Part shown: in pieces, positions 44,001-53,894 of the stretch | Position numbering within the stretch: the first letter of the stretch is position 1 | Layout: each line of letters begins with the position of its first letter | From: Halococcoides cellulosivorans | Lineage (GTDB): Archaea > Halobacteriota > Halobacteria > Halobacteriales > Haloarculaceae | NCBI RefSeq assembly: GCF_003058365.1 | Contig: NZ_CP028858.1 | Span: forward strand, 310,001 to 374,000 | Direction: 5' to 3' | Length of the DNA stretch: 64,000 nucleotides | The notes under the pieces: generated by a model | The model's input: the letters and a program-made list of their open reading frames with translations, nothing else | Told to the model about the DNA's origin: nothing | The model's database searches: none | Made by a program: the position numbers and the translations under genes

Positions 44001-46382
44001 ATGAGCGACGAGGACGCGGGAGCGAGGTCGAACGACGAGGACGCCCCAGGGACCTCGAGCGACGGGACCCCTTCCAGCGGGGCGGGCAGCGCCGAGTCGG
44101 CGCAGACGGTCACGGCCCGCCTCGTCGTCCCCGAGATGGACTGTCCGTCGTGTGCGAAGAAAGTCGACGGGAGTCTGGAACGGGTCACGGGAATCACGGC
44201 GGTCGAGCTCTCACCGACCCAGGGGACGGCGGCGGTCACGTACGACGCCGAGGCGACGACCCGGCGCGACGTGATCGCGGCCATCGAGAGTGCGGGCTAC
44301 GAGGTGCTCGACGGTGGGGGTGGAGACGACGAGACGGACACCGGGGGGCCCGCGATCGCCCCGCCGACGGACGTCTGGACGAGTGCGCGCGCGATCAAGA
44401 CCTGGATCGGGGCGGTCGTCCTGACGCTCGGACTGATCGTCGAGTTCGTCCTCACCGGCGGGAACGTCGGCGTGGCGACCGTTCTCGGCGCGTCGATCAC
44501 CGTCGCGGACCTCCTCTTCCTCCTCGCGGTCGTCGTGAGCGGTGCACCGGTCGTCCGGAGTGGATTCCACTCGGCGCGCGCCCGGAGCCTGGACATCGAC
44601 TTGCTGATGGGGACGGCGATCATCGCGGCGACGGCGATCGGCCTGTTCGTCGAGGCCGCGACGCTGGCCGTCCTGTTTTCGATCGCCGAACTGCTCGAAG
44701 ACTACGCGATGGACCGGGCACGCGATTCGCTCCGGGAGTTGATGGAACTCTCGCCCGACGAGGCAACGGTCCGGCGCGACGGCGAGGCGGTGACCGTCCC
44801 CGCCGACGACGTCGCGATCGGCGACCGGGTGCTCGTCAAACCCGGCGAGAAGATCCCCCTCGACGGGACCGTCGTCGAGGGCGAGAGCGCGGTCGACGAG
44901 TCACCGATCACCGGCGAGAGCATGCCCGTCGAGAAGCGCGCGGGCGACGAGGTGTTCGCCGGATCGATCACCGCCGAGGGCTACCTGGAGATCGAGGTCA
45001 CCTCTCGGGCGGGCGATTCGACGCTCGCGCGCATCATCGATCTCGTCCAGGGCGCTGAACGCAATCAGACCGACAGCGAGCAGTTCGTCGACCGCTTCGC
45101 GGGCTACTACACGCCGGTCGTGGTCGTTCTCGCCGTGCTGACGGCGACGATCCCGCCGCTCGTCATCGCGTCGGACGTGACGCTCGCCGTCGCGGGCGTC
45201 GACGTCGTCCTCCCGGCGGGGTGGCGCGCGTGGTTCGTCCGTGGGCTGACCTTGCTCGTGATCGCGTGTCCCTGCGCGTTCGTCATTTCGACGCCCGTCT
45301 CGGTCGTCTCGGGGATCACCAGCGCCGCCCGCTCGGGCGTGCTCATCAAGGGTGGGAACCACCTGGAGACGATGGGTACCGTCGAGGCGGTCGCCCTCGA
45401 CAAGACCGGGACGCTCACGCGGGGCGACCTCTCGGTGACCGATATCGTCCCGTCGGGCGATCGCGACGCCGACGCGATTCTCCGGATCGCGGCGGCGCTC
45501 GAACGGCGCTCGGAACACCCGATCGCGGCGGCGATCCTCGACCGGGCCGACCGCGAGGGGATGGTGATCCCCGAACCGAGTGCCTTCGAGACCCGCCCCG
45601 GCGAGGGTGTGCACGCGACGATCGACGGCGAGACCTATTATGCAGGGACGCCCGCGCTGTTCGCGGACCTGGGGGCCGACGGCGCGGGGGCGGCAGTGGG
45701 GAGCGACGACGCCGACGACGCCGACGACGCCCGGGCGACCCTCGAAGCCGACGGGAAGACCGTCGTCGCGGTCGGGACGGCCGACGCGGTCCACGGCCTG
45801 ATCGGCGTCGCCGACACCGTCCGTCCGGGCGCACGCGAGGCCGTCGAGCGCTTACTCGACCTCGGCGTCGCCCACGTCGTCATGCTCACCGGCGACAACG
45901 AGGGGACGGCGCGAGCGATCGCCGACCAGACCGGCGTCGACGCGTATCGCGCCGAACTCCTGCCCGAGGACAAAGTCGCTGCGGTCGAGGCCGTCCGCGA
46001 GGAGTACGGCACGGTCGCGATGGTCGGCGACGGCATCAACGACGCGCCCGCGCTGGCGACCGCCGACGTGGGGGTCGCGATGGGCGCGGCGGGCACCGAC
46101 ACTGCGATCGAGACTGCCGACATCGCGCTGTTGGGCGACGACGTCCGGAAGTTGCCCTACCTCTACGATCTCTCGCGGACCGCCAATCGCGTCATCCGCC
46201 AGAACATCTGGTCGAGTCTCGGCGTGAAGGCCTTGCTCGCGGTCGGCGTCCCGATCGGCCTGGTCAGCGTCGCCGTCGCGGTCGTCGTCGGTGACATGGG
46301 GATGAGTCTCGGCGTCACGGGCAACGCGATGCGTCTCGCGCGCGTTTCGCCCGAGACGACTGATGCCGACGGGAGCGAGTAG
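44001..46382 (+). CDS. zntA: P1B-type heavy-metal ATPase, Zn/Cd/Pb type
   Basis: 793 aa metal exporter. N-terminal acidic tail, then an HMA domain with MDCPSCAKK (C48, C51); eight membrane helices; actuator loop with PITGESMPVEK; CPC metal site in VIACPCAFVISTP; phosphorylation site ALDKTGTLTRG; HP motif RRSEHPIAAAI; hinge VAMVGDGINDAPAL. The last helices have a Lys (NIWSSLGVKALL) and GDMGMS, the K...DxG pattern of Zn/Cd/Pb rather than Cu pumps. ATG at 44001 set by the TATA box. Symbol by class, substrate untested. Confidence 0.9.
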   Translation: MSDEDAGARSNDEDAPGTSSDGTPSSGAGSAESAQTVTARLVVPEMDCPSCAKKVDGSLERVTGITAVELSPTQGTAAVTYDAEATTRRDVIAAIESAGYEVLDGGGGDDETDTGGPAIAPPTDVWTSARAIKTWIGAVVLTLGLIVEFVLTGGNVGVATVLGASITVADLLFLLAVVVSGAPVVRSGFHSARARSLDIDLLMGTAIIAATAIGLFVEAATLAVLFSIAELLEDYAMDRARDSLRELMELSPDEATVRRDGEAVTVPADDVAIGDRVLVKPGEKIPLDGTVVEGESAVDESPITGESMPVEKRAGDEVFAGSITAEGYLEIEVTSRAGDSTLARIIDLVQGAERNQTDSEQFVDRFAGYYTPVVVVLAVLTATIPPLVIASDVTLAVAGVDVVLPAGWRAWFVRGLTLLVIACPCAFVISTPVSVVSGITSAARSGVLIKGGNHLETMGTVEAVALDKTGTLTRGDLSVTDIVPSGDRDADAILRIAAALERRSEHPIAAAILDRADREGMVIPEPSAFETRPGEGVHATIDGETYYAGTPALFADLGADGAGAAVGSDDADDADDARATLEADGKTVVAVGTADAVHGLIGVADTVRPGAREAVERLLDLGVAHVVMLTGDNEGTARAIADQTGVDAYRAELLPEDKVAAVEAVREEYGTVAMVGDGINDAPALATADVGVAMGAAGTDTAIETADIALLGDDVRKLPYLYDLSRTANRVIRQNIWSSLGVKALLAVGVPIGLVSVAVAVVVGDMGMSLGVTGNAMRLARVSPETTDADGSE

Positions 46383-46383
46383 C

Positions 46384-47001
46384 GTGAGCCAGTCGAACCG
46401 CTGGAATCGGATGCGATACCGGGTCTACGCACCGATCTACGATCTCGCCGTCCGGCCGTTTCGGGCGGCCCGCGAGCGGGCGATCGACGGCCTCGAGTTC
46501 GAATCGGGCGATCGCGTCCTCGTCGTCGGCTGTGGCCCCGGCCCGGATCTCGACCATCTGCCCGCCGGCGTGGGCGTGATCGCGGTCGATTTGACGCCCG
46601 CGATGGTCCGTCGAGCGGCGACTCGATCGAGCACTCACGACGTGAGCGCGGCGATCGCGGACGCGGCCGCCCTGCCGATCGCCGACGACTCGGTCGACGC
46701 CGTCCTCGCCCATCTCGTGCTCTCGGTGGTGGCCGATCCGACGCGGGTCGTGGCCGAGATCGCCCGGGTCTGTCAGCCCGACGGGCAGATCTCGATTCTC
46801 GACAAGTTCGTCGCACCGGGCACCGACGGATCGCTGGTCAGGCGTGCGATCGATCCCGTCGCTCGACTCGCGTTTTCGACGCTCACGCTCGATCTCGATC
46901 GACTGATCGACGGGAGTGGGCTCAGAATCGACCACCGCGACCGCTCGATTGCCGGCCTGTACACGATCGCCCGTGCGCGACCGGAATCGACTGGCGGGTG
47001 A
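46384..47001 (+). CDS. class I SAM-dependent methyltransferase
   Basis: 205 aa. SAM-binding VLVVGCGPGPDLDHL, acidic VIAVDLTPAMVRRA, AAALPIADDSVDAVLAH and the post-motif ILDKFVAPGTD fit the UbiE/Methyltransf_11 group. N-terminal NRWNRMRYRVYAPIYDLAVRPF resembles that of small lipid/quinone methylases and arsenite or phospholipid methylases; substrate unknown. GTG directly after the stop of the P-ATPase gene (ATG 46363 is an alternative), so cotranscribed with it. Confidence 0.82.
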   Translation: MSQSNRWNRMRYRVYAPIYDLAVRPFRAARERAIDGLEFESGDRVLVVGCGPGPDLDHLPAGVGVIAVDLTPAMVRRAATRSSTHDVSAAIADAAALPIADDSVDAVLAHLVLSVVADPTRVVAEIARVCQPDGQISILDKFVAPGTDGSLVRRAIDPVARLAFSTLTLDLDRLIDGSGLRIDHRDRSIAGLYTIARARPESTGG

Positions 47002-47033
47002 TCGCGTGGCGGGGGATCGCGTCCGCGCCCGAC

Positions 47034-48284
47034 TCACAGCAGGACGGTCTGGGCCAATCCGAGGAAGACCAGAAAGCCCAGGACGTCCGTCGCGGTCGTG
47101 ATGAAGATCGTCGCCGACGTCGCGGGGTCCTGACCGACGCGATCGAGGACGAGCGGGATGAGCGCGCCGAAAAACCCCGCGATGAGGAGGTTCGCGACCA
47201 TCGAGACGCCGACGACCGCACCGAGGAGGACGCCGAACTGCGCCGACGAGATCGCCGTCGCGATGACGGCGACGAGCGCCCCGATGATCGCGCCGTTGAT
47301 CGCACCGGCGACCGCCTCGTTGCGGATCACGCGGGCGCCGGTCGCGAGCGAGACCTGGCCCAGACTGATCGCCCGGACCGTCACGGCCATCGCCTGCGTG
47401 CCGGCGTTGCCGCCCATCCCGGCCACGACGGGCATGTACGCCGCGAGCACGGCGATCTGGGCGATCGTCGTTTCGAACAGGCCGACGACCGCCGCGGCGA
47501 GGAAGGCGGTCCCGAGGTTGATAATTAGCCAGGTGTACCGACTCTTGACCTTCACGAGCGGGCCGTCCAGCGCATTTTCGGCCTCGGCGACGCCCGTGAA
47601 CTCGAACAGCGTCTCGCCGGCGACGTCTTCGACGACGCCGAGGAGATCGCCGGCGTGGATCACACCGAGCACGGAGCCGTCGGCGTCGAGCACGGCGACC
47701 GCGCGGTCGCGATTCTCACGGAAGACTGCGAGGACGTCGCTGTCCTCGCGATCGTAGCGGACGCTCGGGACCGCTTCGACGTACGCGCGGGCCCGGTCGT
47801 CGGGGGCGGCCATCGCGAGCGTCCCGTTCGGAAGCGCGCCGAGAATGTCGCCGTCCTCGACCACGAAGATCGTCGGATACCGACCGGTGCGGGACTCGAA
47901 TCGCCGGACGCGCTCGGTGATCGCGTCGATCGGCCGGTCGGCACTCACGGTCACGAAATCCAGATTCATCAGCCCGCCCGCGCTGTCGGCGTCGTAGCTG
48001 AGCAGGCGGTCGATCTTCTCGGCGCGCTCGGTGTCGAGGCGGTCGAGGACGGTCTCACGGGTGGTCTCGTCGGCGTCGGTGAGGACGCTCCGGGCCTCGT
48101 CGGGGTCCAGGTCGTGGACGAACGCCAGGAGGTCGTCTTCGCTCAGCGCGTCGAGGACGGTCTCGCGGATCGGCGGCGGGAGTCGCTCGAAGGCGGCCAG
48201 TCGGTCCTCCCGGGGGCACGCCATGAGCGCGGCCGCAGGGTCCGACGCGGCGCCGATCTCTTCGTGTGCGGTCGCGGCCTGCAT
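47034..48284 (-). CDS. mgtE: MgtE-type magnesium transporter
   Basis: 416 aa. An N-terminal MgtE domain of helical repeats (~10-110, with DALSEDDLLAFVHDLDPDEA), two CBS domains (~115-235, e.g. RYPTIFVVEDGDILG and RDRAVAVLDADGSVLGVI), then five membrane helices with PVVAGMGGNAGTQAMAVTVR, the MgtE pore signature. Mg2+-gated uptake through the cytoplasmic domains is known for the family. ATG at 48284. Confidence 0.92.
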   Translation of the reverse strand: MQAATAHEEIGAASDPAAALMACPREDRLAAFERLPPPIRETVLDALSEDDLLAFVHDLDPDEARSVLTDADETTRETVLDRLDTERAEKIDRLLSYDADSAGGLMNLDFVTVSADRPIDAITERVRRFESRTGRYPTIFVVEDGDILGALPNGTLAMAAPDDRARAYVEAVPSVRYDREDSDVLAVFRENRDRAVAVLDADGSVLGVIHAGDLLGVVEDVAGETLFEFTGVAEAENALDGPLVKVKSRYTWLIINLGTAFLAAAVVGLFETTIAQIAVLAAYMPVVAGMGGNAGTQAMAVTVRAISLGQVSLATGARVIRNEAVAGAINGAIIGALVAVIATAISSAQFGVLLGAVVGVSMVANLLIAGFFGALIPLVLDRVGQDPATSATIFITTATDVLGFLVFLGLAQTVLL

Positions 48285-48366
48285 GTCCGATCGGATCGGG
48301 GGCCGATTCCAAGAGTGTGGCGGGGTGGGACCCAACTGTTTTGCCTGCCCCGCCTGAGTGGCCTGC

Positions 48367-48594
48367 ATGGGAGTGCTCGATTCGTTCGGTGCGCTCGCCG
48401 CGAGTCTGATCGCGGCGGTCGTCCTGCTCGTGTTTGCCGTGTTGAGTTTTTTCGTGACCGTGTTCATCGTCGACGTGGGGGCGAGTCTCGCCGGCCTCTC
48501 TCCGACGGCCGACTACGTCACGCTGTCGGCCGCACTCATCTCGACGGGCGCGATCGTCGCGGGCGCGTCGCCGCTGACGCGCGTCGGCGAGTAA
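48367..48594 (+). CDS. small two-helix membrane protein
   Basis: 75 aa. Two hydrophobic helices (ALAASLIAAVVLLVFAVLSFF continuing into VTVFIVD, and VTLSAALISTGAIVAGASP) joined by ASLAGLSPTADY. A TATA-like GTTTTG about 25-30 bases upstream of the ATG fits a leaderless message. Short haloarchaeal membrane proteins of this kind are common and uncharacterised. Divergent from mgtE. Confidence 0.68.
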   Translation: MGVLDSFGALAASLIAAVVLLVFAVLSFFVTVFIVDVGASLAGLSPTADYVTLSAALISTGAIVAGASPLTRVGE

Positions 48595-48646
48595 GGCCCG
48601 TTCGGTCCTCACGTCCTGTCTTTCCGGGTCAGATCCGATCGAACGG

Positions 48647-50836
48647 TCAGACCAGCTCGAACAGCGCGAGGACGTCCTGGAGGTCGAGGTCACCCGTGCC
48701 GTCGAAGTCGTACGCCGCCGGGTGGTCGGTGACGCTCCGTTCGTCCATCGTTCGAAACAACGTGTTCACGTCCGCGAAGTCCAGTTTCCCGTTCGCGTTG
48801 AGGTCTTCGTAGAGTCCGTCCCCGTCTCGGTCCCGGGGAACGACCCCCCGAATCGGATCGAGGCGGTGCTCTGTGGTGGTCTGGGTCCCGTGTACTGGCC
48901 CGGTTTCGCGGACCGTCGCCGAACCGACCGACCGCGTCCCCGATGGGATGAGTCTGAGCTGGTATATCAGCGACTCACTCTCGGTGAAGCCTCTGAGGCG
49001 TGGGCGGTCGTAATGGGGCCACAGCTCTGGGCTGACCCCGGTCCGGACGCTCAGGTCCAGGTCGTACTGGCCGCCCGCGATACCGATCCGATCGAGGTCG
49101 ACGAGTCGGGTGGTTCGCTCGACGGCGACGGCTCCATCGACGGTGATCTCCGAGGCTGCCGTCTGGATCGCCGGCCGTTCGTTGACCGCTTCGACGCGTC
49201 GGTCGACGAACGTCGTGTCGAGGTGGTAGTTCAGCACGCGCTCGCCGGTGGCCGTCGTGGTCGTCCCGTGGACATGCCAGAGTCCGGCCCGCCCCCACTC
49301 CGCGACCGTAATCTGATCGACGGTCGCCTCCGGATCGACCGTGGCCTCCAGGCGGTACCGCCTCGTGGCGACGTCCTCGGAGCAGACTCGCCCATAATTC
49401 GGTCGGCGCGCCCCCATCACTGCGAGTTTGAGGTGGCCATCGGCGTGTCTCGCTTCGGCCAGACGGATCTCGTTACACGAACTCGACCCGTACACCATCT
49501 GCCCCGTGACCGTGATCGTCTCCCCGTCGACGGAGACCGCGGGGTACTCCTCACTGCCCGTGGGATCTCCCTCCATCGTCACGTCGATGGCGTCGATGGC
49601 GTCCGGGCGGTCGACCGGCGGGTGCAGATATTCGACCGATCGACGGGGGTACTTTGCGTCGGACCACCCCTCCTTTCTGACGACGACCGTGTCGATCTGA
49701 TCGGTTCCCACGACTTCGATCTCACAGCGGTGCCCGTCGCCGTCGCCCGGACAGGGGATCGCTGACGGGGGGTCGGGGATCGGTTCGATCGCGACCGAAA
49801 GGAGGCCCCGATCCTGGTGAATACTCGTCGGCGTGACCGCGAAACAGTCTGTGTCGGGGTCGACCGCCGGCACCACGATCTGGACGCGATCGCCATCGAA
49901 CGACACGCGCGGTTCGGGTTCGGGTGGCTCCATCGGGGTGGTCCGCCAGTCCAGGCTGGCGTCTGCAATCCCACCCGTACTGATCGGCATCGGTGGGTTC
50001 GAGATCAACCGATGGGCGAGTGTCGTCCGGCGCGAGTCGGGCGTCCGCTCGACCACAGACAGCATCTCGGGAACGGAGTCGACGGTGAGCGTGACGGTGT
50101 AGCCCACGGCCTCGGTCTCGGGACAGTCTCGGTCGCCCGGTGGTCGGCGCGCGAGTTCGAGGACGAGGTGGTCCCCATAGTCGAGATGGAGGGCCGCGAT
50201 CTGGGGCAATCCACAGGGTTCGGTGGCGGCCATCGCACCGCTCACCTGGATCTGGCCGGACCCGAGGGTGATCTCCGGGTCTCGTGGGCTGTCGGCAGGA
50301 GAGTGACTCACCTGGCGGTCGGTAATGCCGATCCGAAACGAGTTCCAGTCGTCGTAGGGGTAGTGACGCTCGCGCTCACCATCGCCCGGGGGGTCGACGA
50401 CCACGACCGTGGGCGTCGTCTTCACGTGGATCTCGTACGCGTAGACGTAGGCGTCGTCCGCGGGGCAGTCCGGGGCCGGTTCGGTGGTGAGATCGACCGT
50501 CAACTGGCGTCGGTCGGTGTCGAACGTGGCTCCCGCTGGCGTGACGCGCCGACAGGACTCCTCGGGCGTGAATGCGCCACGGACGACGATCTGATCGTCG
50601 GACCCCTCGACCCGTGGTTCGGTGTCGATATCGTCACGCCCGAACCCCCCGCGAAACGACGTCAGGCGGATCTGATCGACGCGGAGATCCTGGGTCTCGG
50701 CGGTCACCGCCGTCGCCTGCGGCCCGAGGCCAGCGACCAGCCCGACACTCCCGAGTGCGGCGAGCACCTCCCGGCGTGTCGACTGCCTCTCCGCATTCGA
50801 TTCCCCCCGGCCCGACGGTGGCGTCTCGACTGGCAT
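48647..50836 (-). CDS. Tat-exported protein with C-terminal dockerin-like domain
   Basis: 729 aa. Tat signal RREVLAALGSVGLVAGLG near residues 21-38, so it is folded before export. Residues ~45-640 contain about five beta-rich units of ~110-130 residues that recur with patterns such as DQIRLTSFRGGFG and DQIVVRGAFTPEESCRRV, many with a Cys pair. The last ~70 residues hold two dockerin calcium loops, DLNANGKLDFADVNTLF and DFDGTGDLDLQDVLALF. No cohesin gene is in the window. Ligand and partner unknown. Confidence 0.82.
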   Translation of the reverse strand: MPVETPPSGRGESNAERQSTRREVLAALGSVGLVAGLGPQATAVTAETQDLRVDQIRLTSFRGGFGRDDIDTEPRVEGSDDQIVVRGAFTPEESCRRVTPAGATFDTDRRQLTVDLTTEPAPDCPADDAYVYAYEIHVKTTPTVVVVDPPGDGERERHYPYDDWNSFRIGITDRQVSHSPADSPRDPEITLGSGQIQVSGAMAATEPCGLPQIAALHLDYGDHLVLELARRPPGDRDCPETEAVGYTVTLTVDSVPEMLSVVERTPDSRRTTLAHRLISNPPMPISTGGIADASLDWRTTPMEPPEPEPRVSFDGDRVQIVVPAVDPDTDCFAVTPTSIHQDRGLLSVAIEPIPDPPSAIPCPGDGDGHRCEIEVVGTDQIDTVVVRKEGWSDAKYPRRSVEYLHPPVDRPDAIDAIDVTMEGDPTGSEEYPAVSVDGETITVTGQMVYGSSSCNEIRLAEARHADGHLKLAVMGARRPNYGRVCSEDVATRRYRLEATVDPEATVDQITVAEWGRAGLWHVHGTTTTATGERVLNYHLDTTFVDRRVEAVNERPAIQTAASEITVDGAVAVERTTRLVDLDRIGIAGGQYDLDLSVRTGVSPELWPHYDRPRLRGFTESESLIYQLRLIPSGTRSVGSATVRETGPVHGTQTTTEHRLDPIRGVVPRDRDGDGLYEDLNANGKLDFADVNTLFRTMDERSVTDHPAAYDFDGTGDLDLQDVLALFELV

Positions 50837-50931
50837 GGGTGTACGTCCCCTCTCTTACAACGAATTTCGGGTTGAAATAACCACCCGATGTATCGAACGG
50901 TCGAGGAATTGACTTCACCGAAGAGACGGTG

Positions 50932-51150
50932 CTACTCGTCCGTGTAGACGATCTCGCTGATCTCGTGGCGCGGGTTCTCGTCGTCGTCACCCTCGTACTT
51001 GTAGACGGCGTCGCCCTCGTCGCCGGTCGCGGCGTGCGAGCCGTCACATAGCGGGACATCGTCGCTCAGCCCGCACATGCAGATCGCGGCCTGGCCGTCG
51101 GGGTCGATCATCTCGGGACCGGTCGCTTCGTGAGTCACTTCGCGTGCCAT
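50932..51150 (-). CDS. CDGSH-type iron-sulfur protein
   Basis: 72 aa. CMCGLSDDVPLCDGSH contains the [2Fe-2S] ligands C24, C26, C35 and H39 of a CDGSH cluster. Single, small, cytoplasmic form; a redox or cluster-transfer role is known for the family. The preceding VTHEATGPEMID and following AVYKYEGDD are usual flanks. Between two secreted-protein genes without obvious link. Confidence 0.92.
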   Translation of the reverse strand: MAREVTHEATGPEMIDPDGQAAICMCGLSDDVPLCDGSHAATGDEGDAVYKYEGDDDENPRHEISEIVYTDE

Positions 51151-51219
51151 GGACTAGCGTGTGACGGGATGGCGCATAAAACTACGGTCGGGAAAGGGCG
51201 GTGGGGATCGGCGCCCGCG

Positions 51220-51393
51220 TCACTCCTCGTCGAGCGCCTCGCGATACCCCTCGCGGGCCTCGCCGAGGAGGGTCCGTGGGCCGAAATCGCCGTTGAACAG
51301 TCTGTACCAGAGCACTCCCTGGAGGACGAGAATGACGAGGCCCATGCCGATGACGGTGACCCGCATCACCCACTCGGCCAGTTCGAGTGTCAC
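51220..51393 (-). CDS. 57-aa single-pass membrane protein
   Basis: Reads MTLELAEWVMRVTV, then a membrane helix IGMGLVILVLQGVLWYRL, then the cytoplasmic tail NGDFGPRTLLGEAREGYREA. GTG start. The gene is too short for usual ORF cut-offs, but the helix, the balanced codon use and the fit between neighbours (70 bases to CDGSH, 86 to the phosphorylase) argue for a real gene. Function unknown. Confidence 0.65.
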   Translation of the reverse strand: MTLELAEWVMRVTVIGMGLVILVLQGVLWYRLFNGDFGPRTLLGEAREGYREALDEE

Positions 51394-51479
51394 GTTCGTC
51401 GGTGAGACGCGGAGCTCGAAAACGGTGGCGGTGCCGTCGGCGTGTCGATATCACGTGCGGGCGCTCTGCTCGATCCCGC

Positions 51480-53834
51480 TCAGCCCATCACGACGCGCAC
51501 GTCGTGGGTGTCGCCGTCCTCGAAGACCGGCACGACATCCCCGTCGATTTCCTCACCGTCGACCTCGATCTCGGCGACGCCCGATTCGACGCTATCGGGG
51601 TTCTCCACGGTAATCTCGTAGGTCGCGCCGCGGAACTCCCGGGTCACCTCGAATGCGTCCCAGTCGGCCGGAATCGTCGGGTCGACGACGAGGCCGTCGA
51701 AGGTGGGCCGGACGCCGATGAGGTACTGCGTCCCGGCGACGTACGCCCACGAAGCCGTCCCCGTCAGCCAGGAGTTCGACGCCTCACCGAAGTCGGGGTG
51801 GGTCGGGCCGAGGACGTTCTGACTGTAGACGTACGGCTCGGTCAGGCGCTGGTCCGCAATGTCCTCGTGTTCGAGCGGATTGAGTTGTCGGTAGTACTGG
51901 TGGGCGCGCTCGCCGTCACCGAGCATCGCGGCGGCGACGATCGACCAGGTGTGGGCGTGACAGAAGATTCCGCCGTTCTCTTTCGCACCCGGGGGATAGG
52001 TTGTCGTCCCACCGATCGAATCGAGCGTGCCCTCCACGTCGTAGGGTGGGTCGATCAGCGCGAAGCCGTACTCGGTGTTCAGCCGATCGTGAGCGGCCGA
52101 GAGCGCCTGTTCGCCGCGATCCTGGTCGGCGATGCCGCCGAGAATCGACCAGGTCTGGGCGTTGAGCGTGATCTGGTTGAACTCGCTCTCGCTCGCGCCG
52201 ATCGGGGTCCCGTCGTCGTCGTACCCGCGCATGTAGTAGTCGCCGTCCCAGGCCACGTCGTCGATGAGTTCGGCCATCGCGTCGCGATCCGCGCGGTACT
52301 CGTTGGCGGTCGACTCCTTTCCCAGGTGCTCGAACAACCCAGCGGCCTCGTCGAGCGCCCGACAGTACAGCGCGCCGGTCATCATACTCGCGGCCTTGCC
52401 GCTGCCGTGGTCGGCGTTGAGCGTGTCGTTCCAGTCCGAATACCCGAGGCGTGGCAGGCCGTCTTTGCCGCGGTGCTCGTCGGTGAACGCGAGCGCGCGC
52501 TCGATGTGCTCGCGGACGGGCGCGGGATCGGTGTCCTCGAAGTCGATCTCCCGATCGAGAAAGTCCGTGTCGCCGGTCTCTTTGACGTACTGGACGGTCC
52601 CGAGGACGAGCCAGAGGTGGTCGTCGGAGAACCACTGCGGCTTTTCGGGCTCTTCGTTGGCGATGCCGACGTCGCCCTCGCCGCTGAGCGGGTAGACCTG
52701 GTGCCAGGTGTGGCCATCCTCGAACTGCAGGCCCCAGAGCATCTCCAGGGTCTCCCGAACCTGATCGGGGACGGCGTGGACGATCGAGAGGGTGTCCTGG
52801 CCCGAGTCACGCGTGCCCATGCCACGCCCGAGTCCGGCCTGGTACAGCGACGCCGACCGCGACCAGTAGAGCGTCGAGCGACACTGGATGGGGTTCCAGA
52901 CGTTGAGCATTGCGTTCAGGTTCTCGTCGGGCGTGTCCACGGTCATCGTCGCGAGGTAGTCGTCCCAGTCGTCGCCGAGCGCCTCGAACGCCTCGTCGAC
53001 CGCCGCGGGGTCGGTGTACTCCTCGATGACGTCGTCGTCGGCTTCGGGCGCGGTGAGATAGACGATTCGCTCGCTCTCGCCCGGTTCGAGGGTGATCTCG
53101 TGGGTGAACGATCCGATGACGTTGCCGTGGGTCGAAATCGAGTCGCGTGGCGTGCCCTTGGCGACGACCTCCGGCGATTCGAGTCCCTCGTAGATCCCGA
53201 CGAATTCCTCGCGATCGGTGTCGAACCCGACGGGATGGCCCGACGTGGCGTGGACGTAGTCGATCTCCATCGCCGAGGAGACCATCGTGATCCGGTTCGG
53301 CGCGGCGTCGGCCTGCATGATCTGGCCCGTCCAGTCCAGATTCGTCTGGTCCATGTAGGCGTCGGGGAAGGAGAACTCGACGTAGCTGTAGGTCTCGATC
53401 GTTCGCTCACGATCGGAGTCGTTGGTCAGTTCGAGGTCCCAGACCTCGCAGGTCTCGCCCGGCGGGACGAAGTAGGTGATTGCGCCCGAAATGCCGTCGT
53501 TGGACCCTTCGATCGTGGTGTAGCCGGGCCCGTGGCGACACTCGTAGTCGTCCAGGTCCGCTTTGACGGGCTGATAGGTCGGTGACCAGAACTCTTCGGA
53601 CTCGGCGTCACGAAAATAGACGTAGCGTCCGGGCTGATCCCGCGGGATCGCGTTGTATCGGTAGCGCGTGACGCGCTGGTTGCGCGGATCCTCGTGGAAA
53701 CTGTAGCCGCCGCCGGTGTTGGTGACGATGCCGCCGTAGACACCTTCACCGAGGTAGTTCGTCCACGGTCTGGGGGTTTCGGGGTCGGTCACGACGTACT
53801 CGCGGGTCGACTCGTCGTAGTGGCCGTAGGACAT
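51480..53834 (-). CDS. GH94-family glycoside phosphorylase (cellobiose-phosphorylase-like)
   Basis: 784 aa, the size of cellobiose phosphorylase. N-terminal beta-sandwich (1-~290, with RPWTNYLGEGVYGGIVTNTG), linker, alpha6/alpha6 barrel holding the acid YSDWNDTLN, GLGRGMGTRDSGQDTL and YPPGAKENGGIFCHAHTW, then a C-terminal beta domain. Such enzymes split beta-glucosides with phosphate to give sugar 1-phosphate, saving ATP. Cytoplasmic (no signal). Its place between dockerin-bearing secreted proteins suggests use of cellulose-derived or related sugars; exact linkage unknown. Confidence 0.9.
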   Translation of the reverse strand: MSYGHYDESTREYVVTDPETPRPWTNYLGEGVYGGIVTNTGGGYSFHEDPRNQRVTRYRYNAIPRDQPGRYVYFRDAESEEFWSPTYQPVKADLDDYECRHGPGYTTIEGSNDGISGAITYFVPPGETCEVWDLELTNDSDRERTIETYSYVEFSFPDAYMDQTNLDWTGQIMQADAAPNRITMVSSAMEIDYVHATSGHPVGFDTDREEFVGIYEGLESPEVVAKGTPRDSISTHGNVIGSFTHEITLEPGESERIVYLTAPEADDDVIEEYTDPAAVDEAFEALGDDWDDYLATMTVDTPDENLNAMLNVWNPIQCRSTLYWSRSASLYQAGLGRGMGTRDSGQDTLSIVHAVPDQVRETLEMLWGLQFEDGHTWHQVYPLSGEGDVGIANEEPEKPQWFSDDHLWLVLGTVQYVKETGDTDFLDREIDFEDTDPAPVREHIERALAFTDEHRGKDGLPRLGYSDWNDTLNADHGSGKAASMMTGALYCRALDEAAGLFEHLGKESTANEYRADRDAMAELIDDVAWDGDYYMRGYDDDGTPIGASESEFNQITLNAQTWSILGGIADQDRGEQALSAAHDRLNTEYGFALIDPPYDVEGTLDSIGGTTTYPPGAKENGGIFCHAHTWSIVAAAMLGDGERAHQYYRQLNPLEHEDIADQRLTEPYVYSQNVLGPTHPDFGEASNSWLTGTASWAYVAGTQYLIGVRPTFDGLVVDPTIPADWDAFEVTREFRGATYEITVENPDSVESGVAEIEVDGEEIDGDVVPVFEDGDTHDVRVVMG

Positions 53835-53894
53835 ACCGCCCGATTCGGGCCGAACGCGTCCTGAGTGTTTCGAAAGACGGTCGGGACCGACCGG

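Noticed and set aside
51387-53585. A 732-codon plus-strand frame opposite the GH94 gene
   Set aside because: Shadow of the phosphorylase; no motifs.
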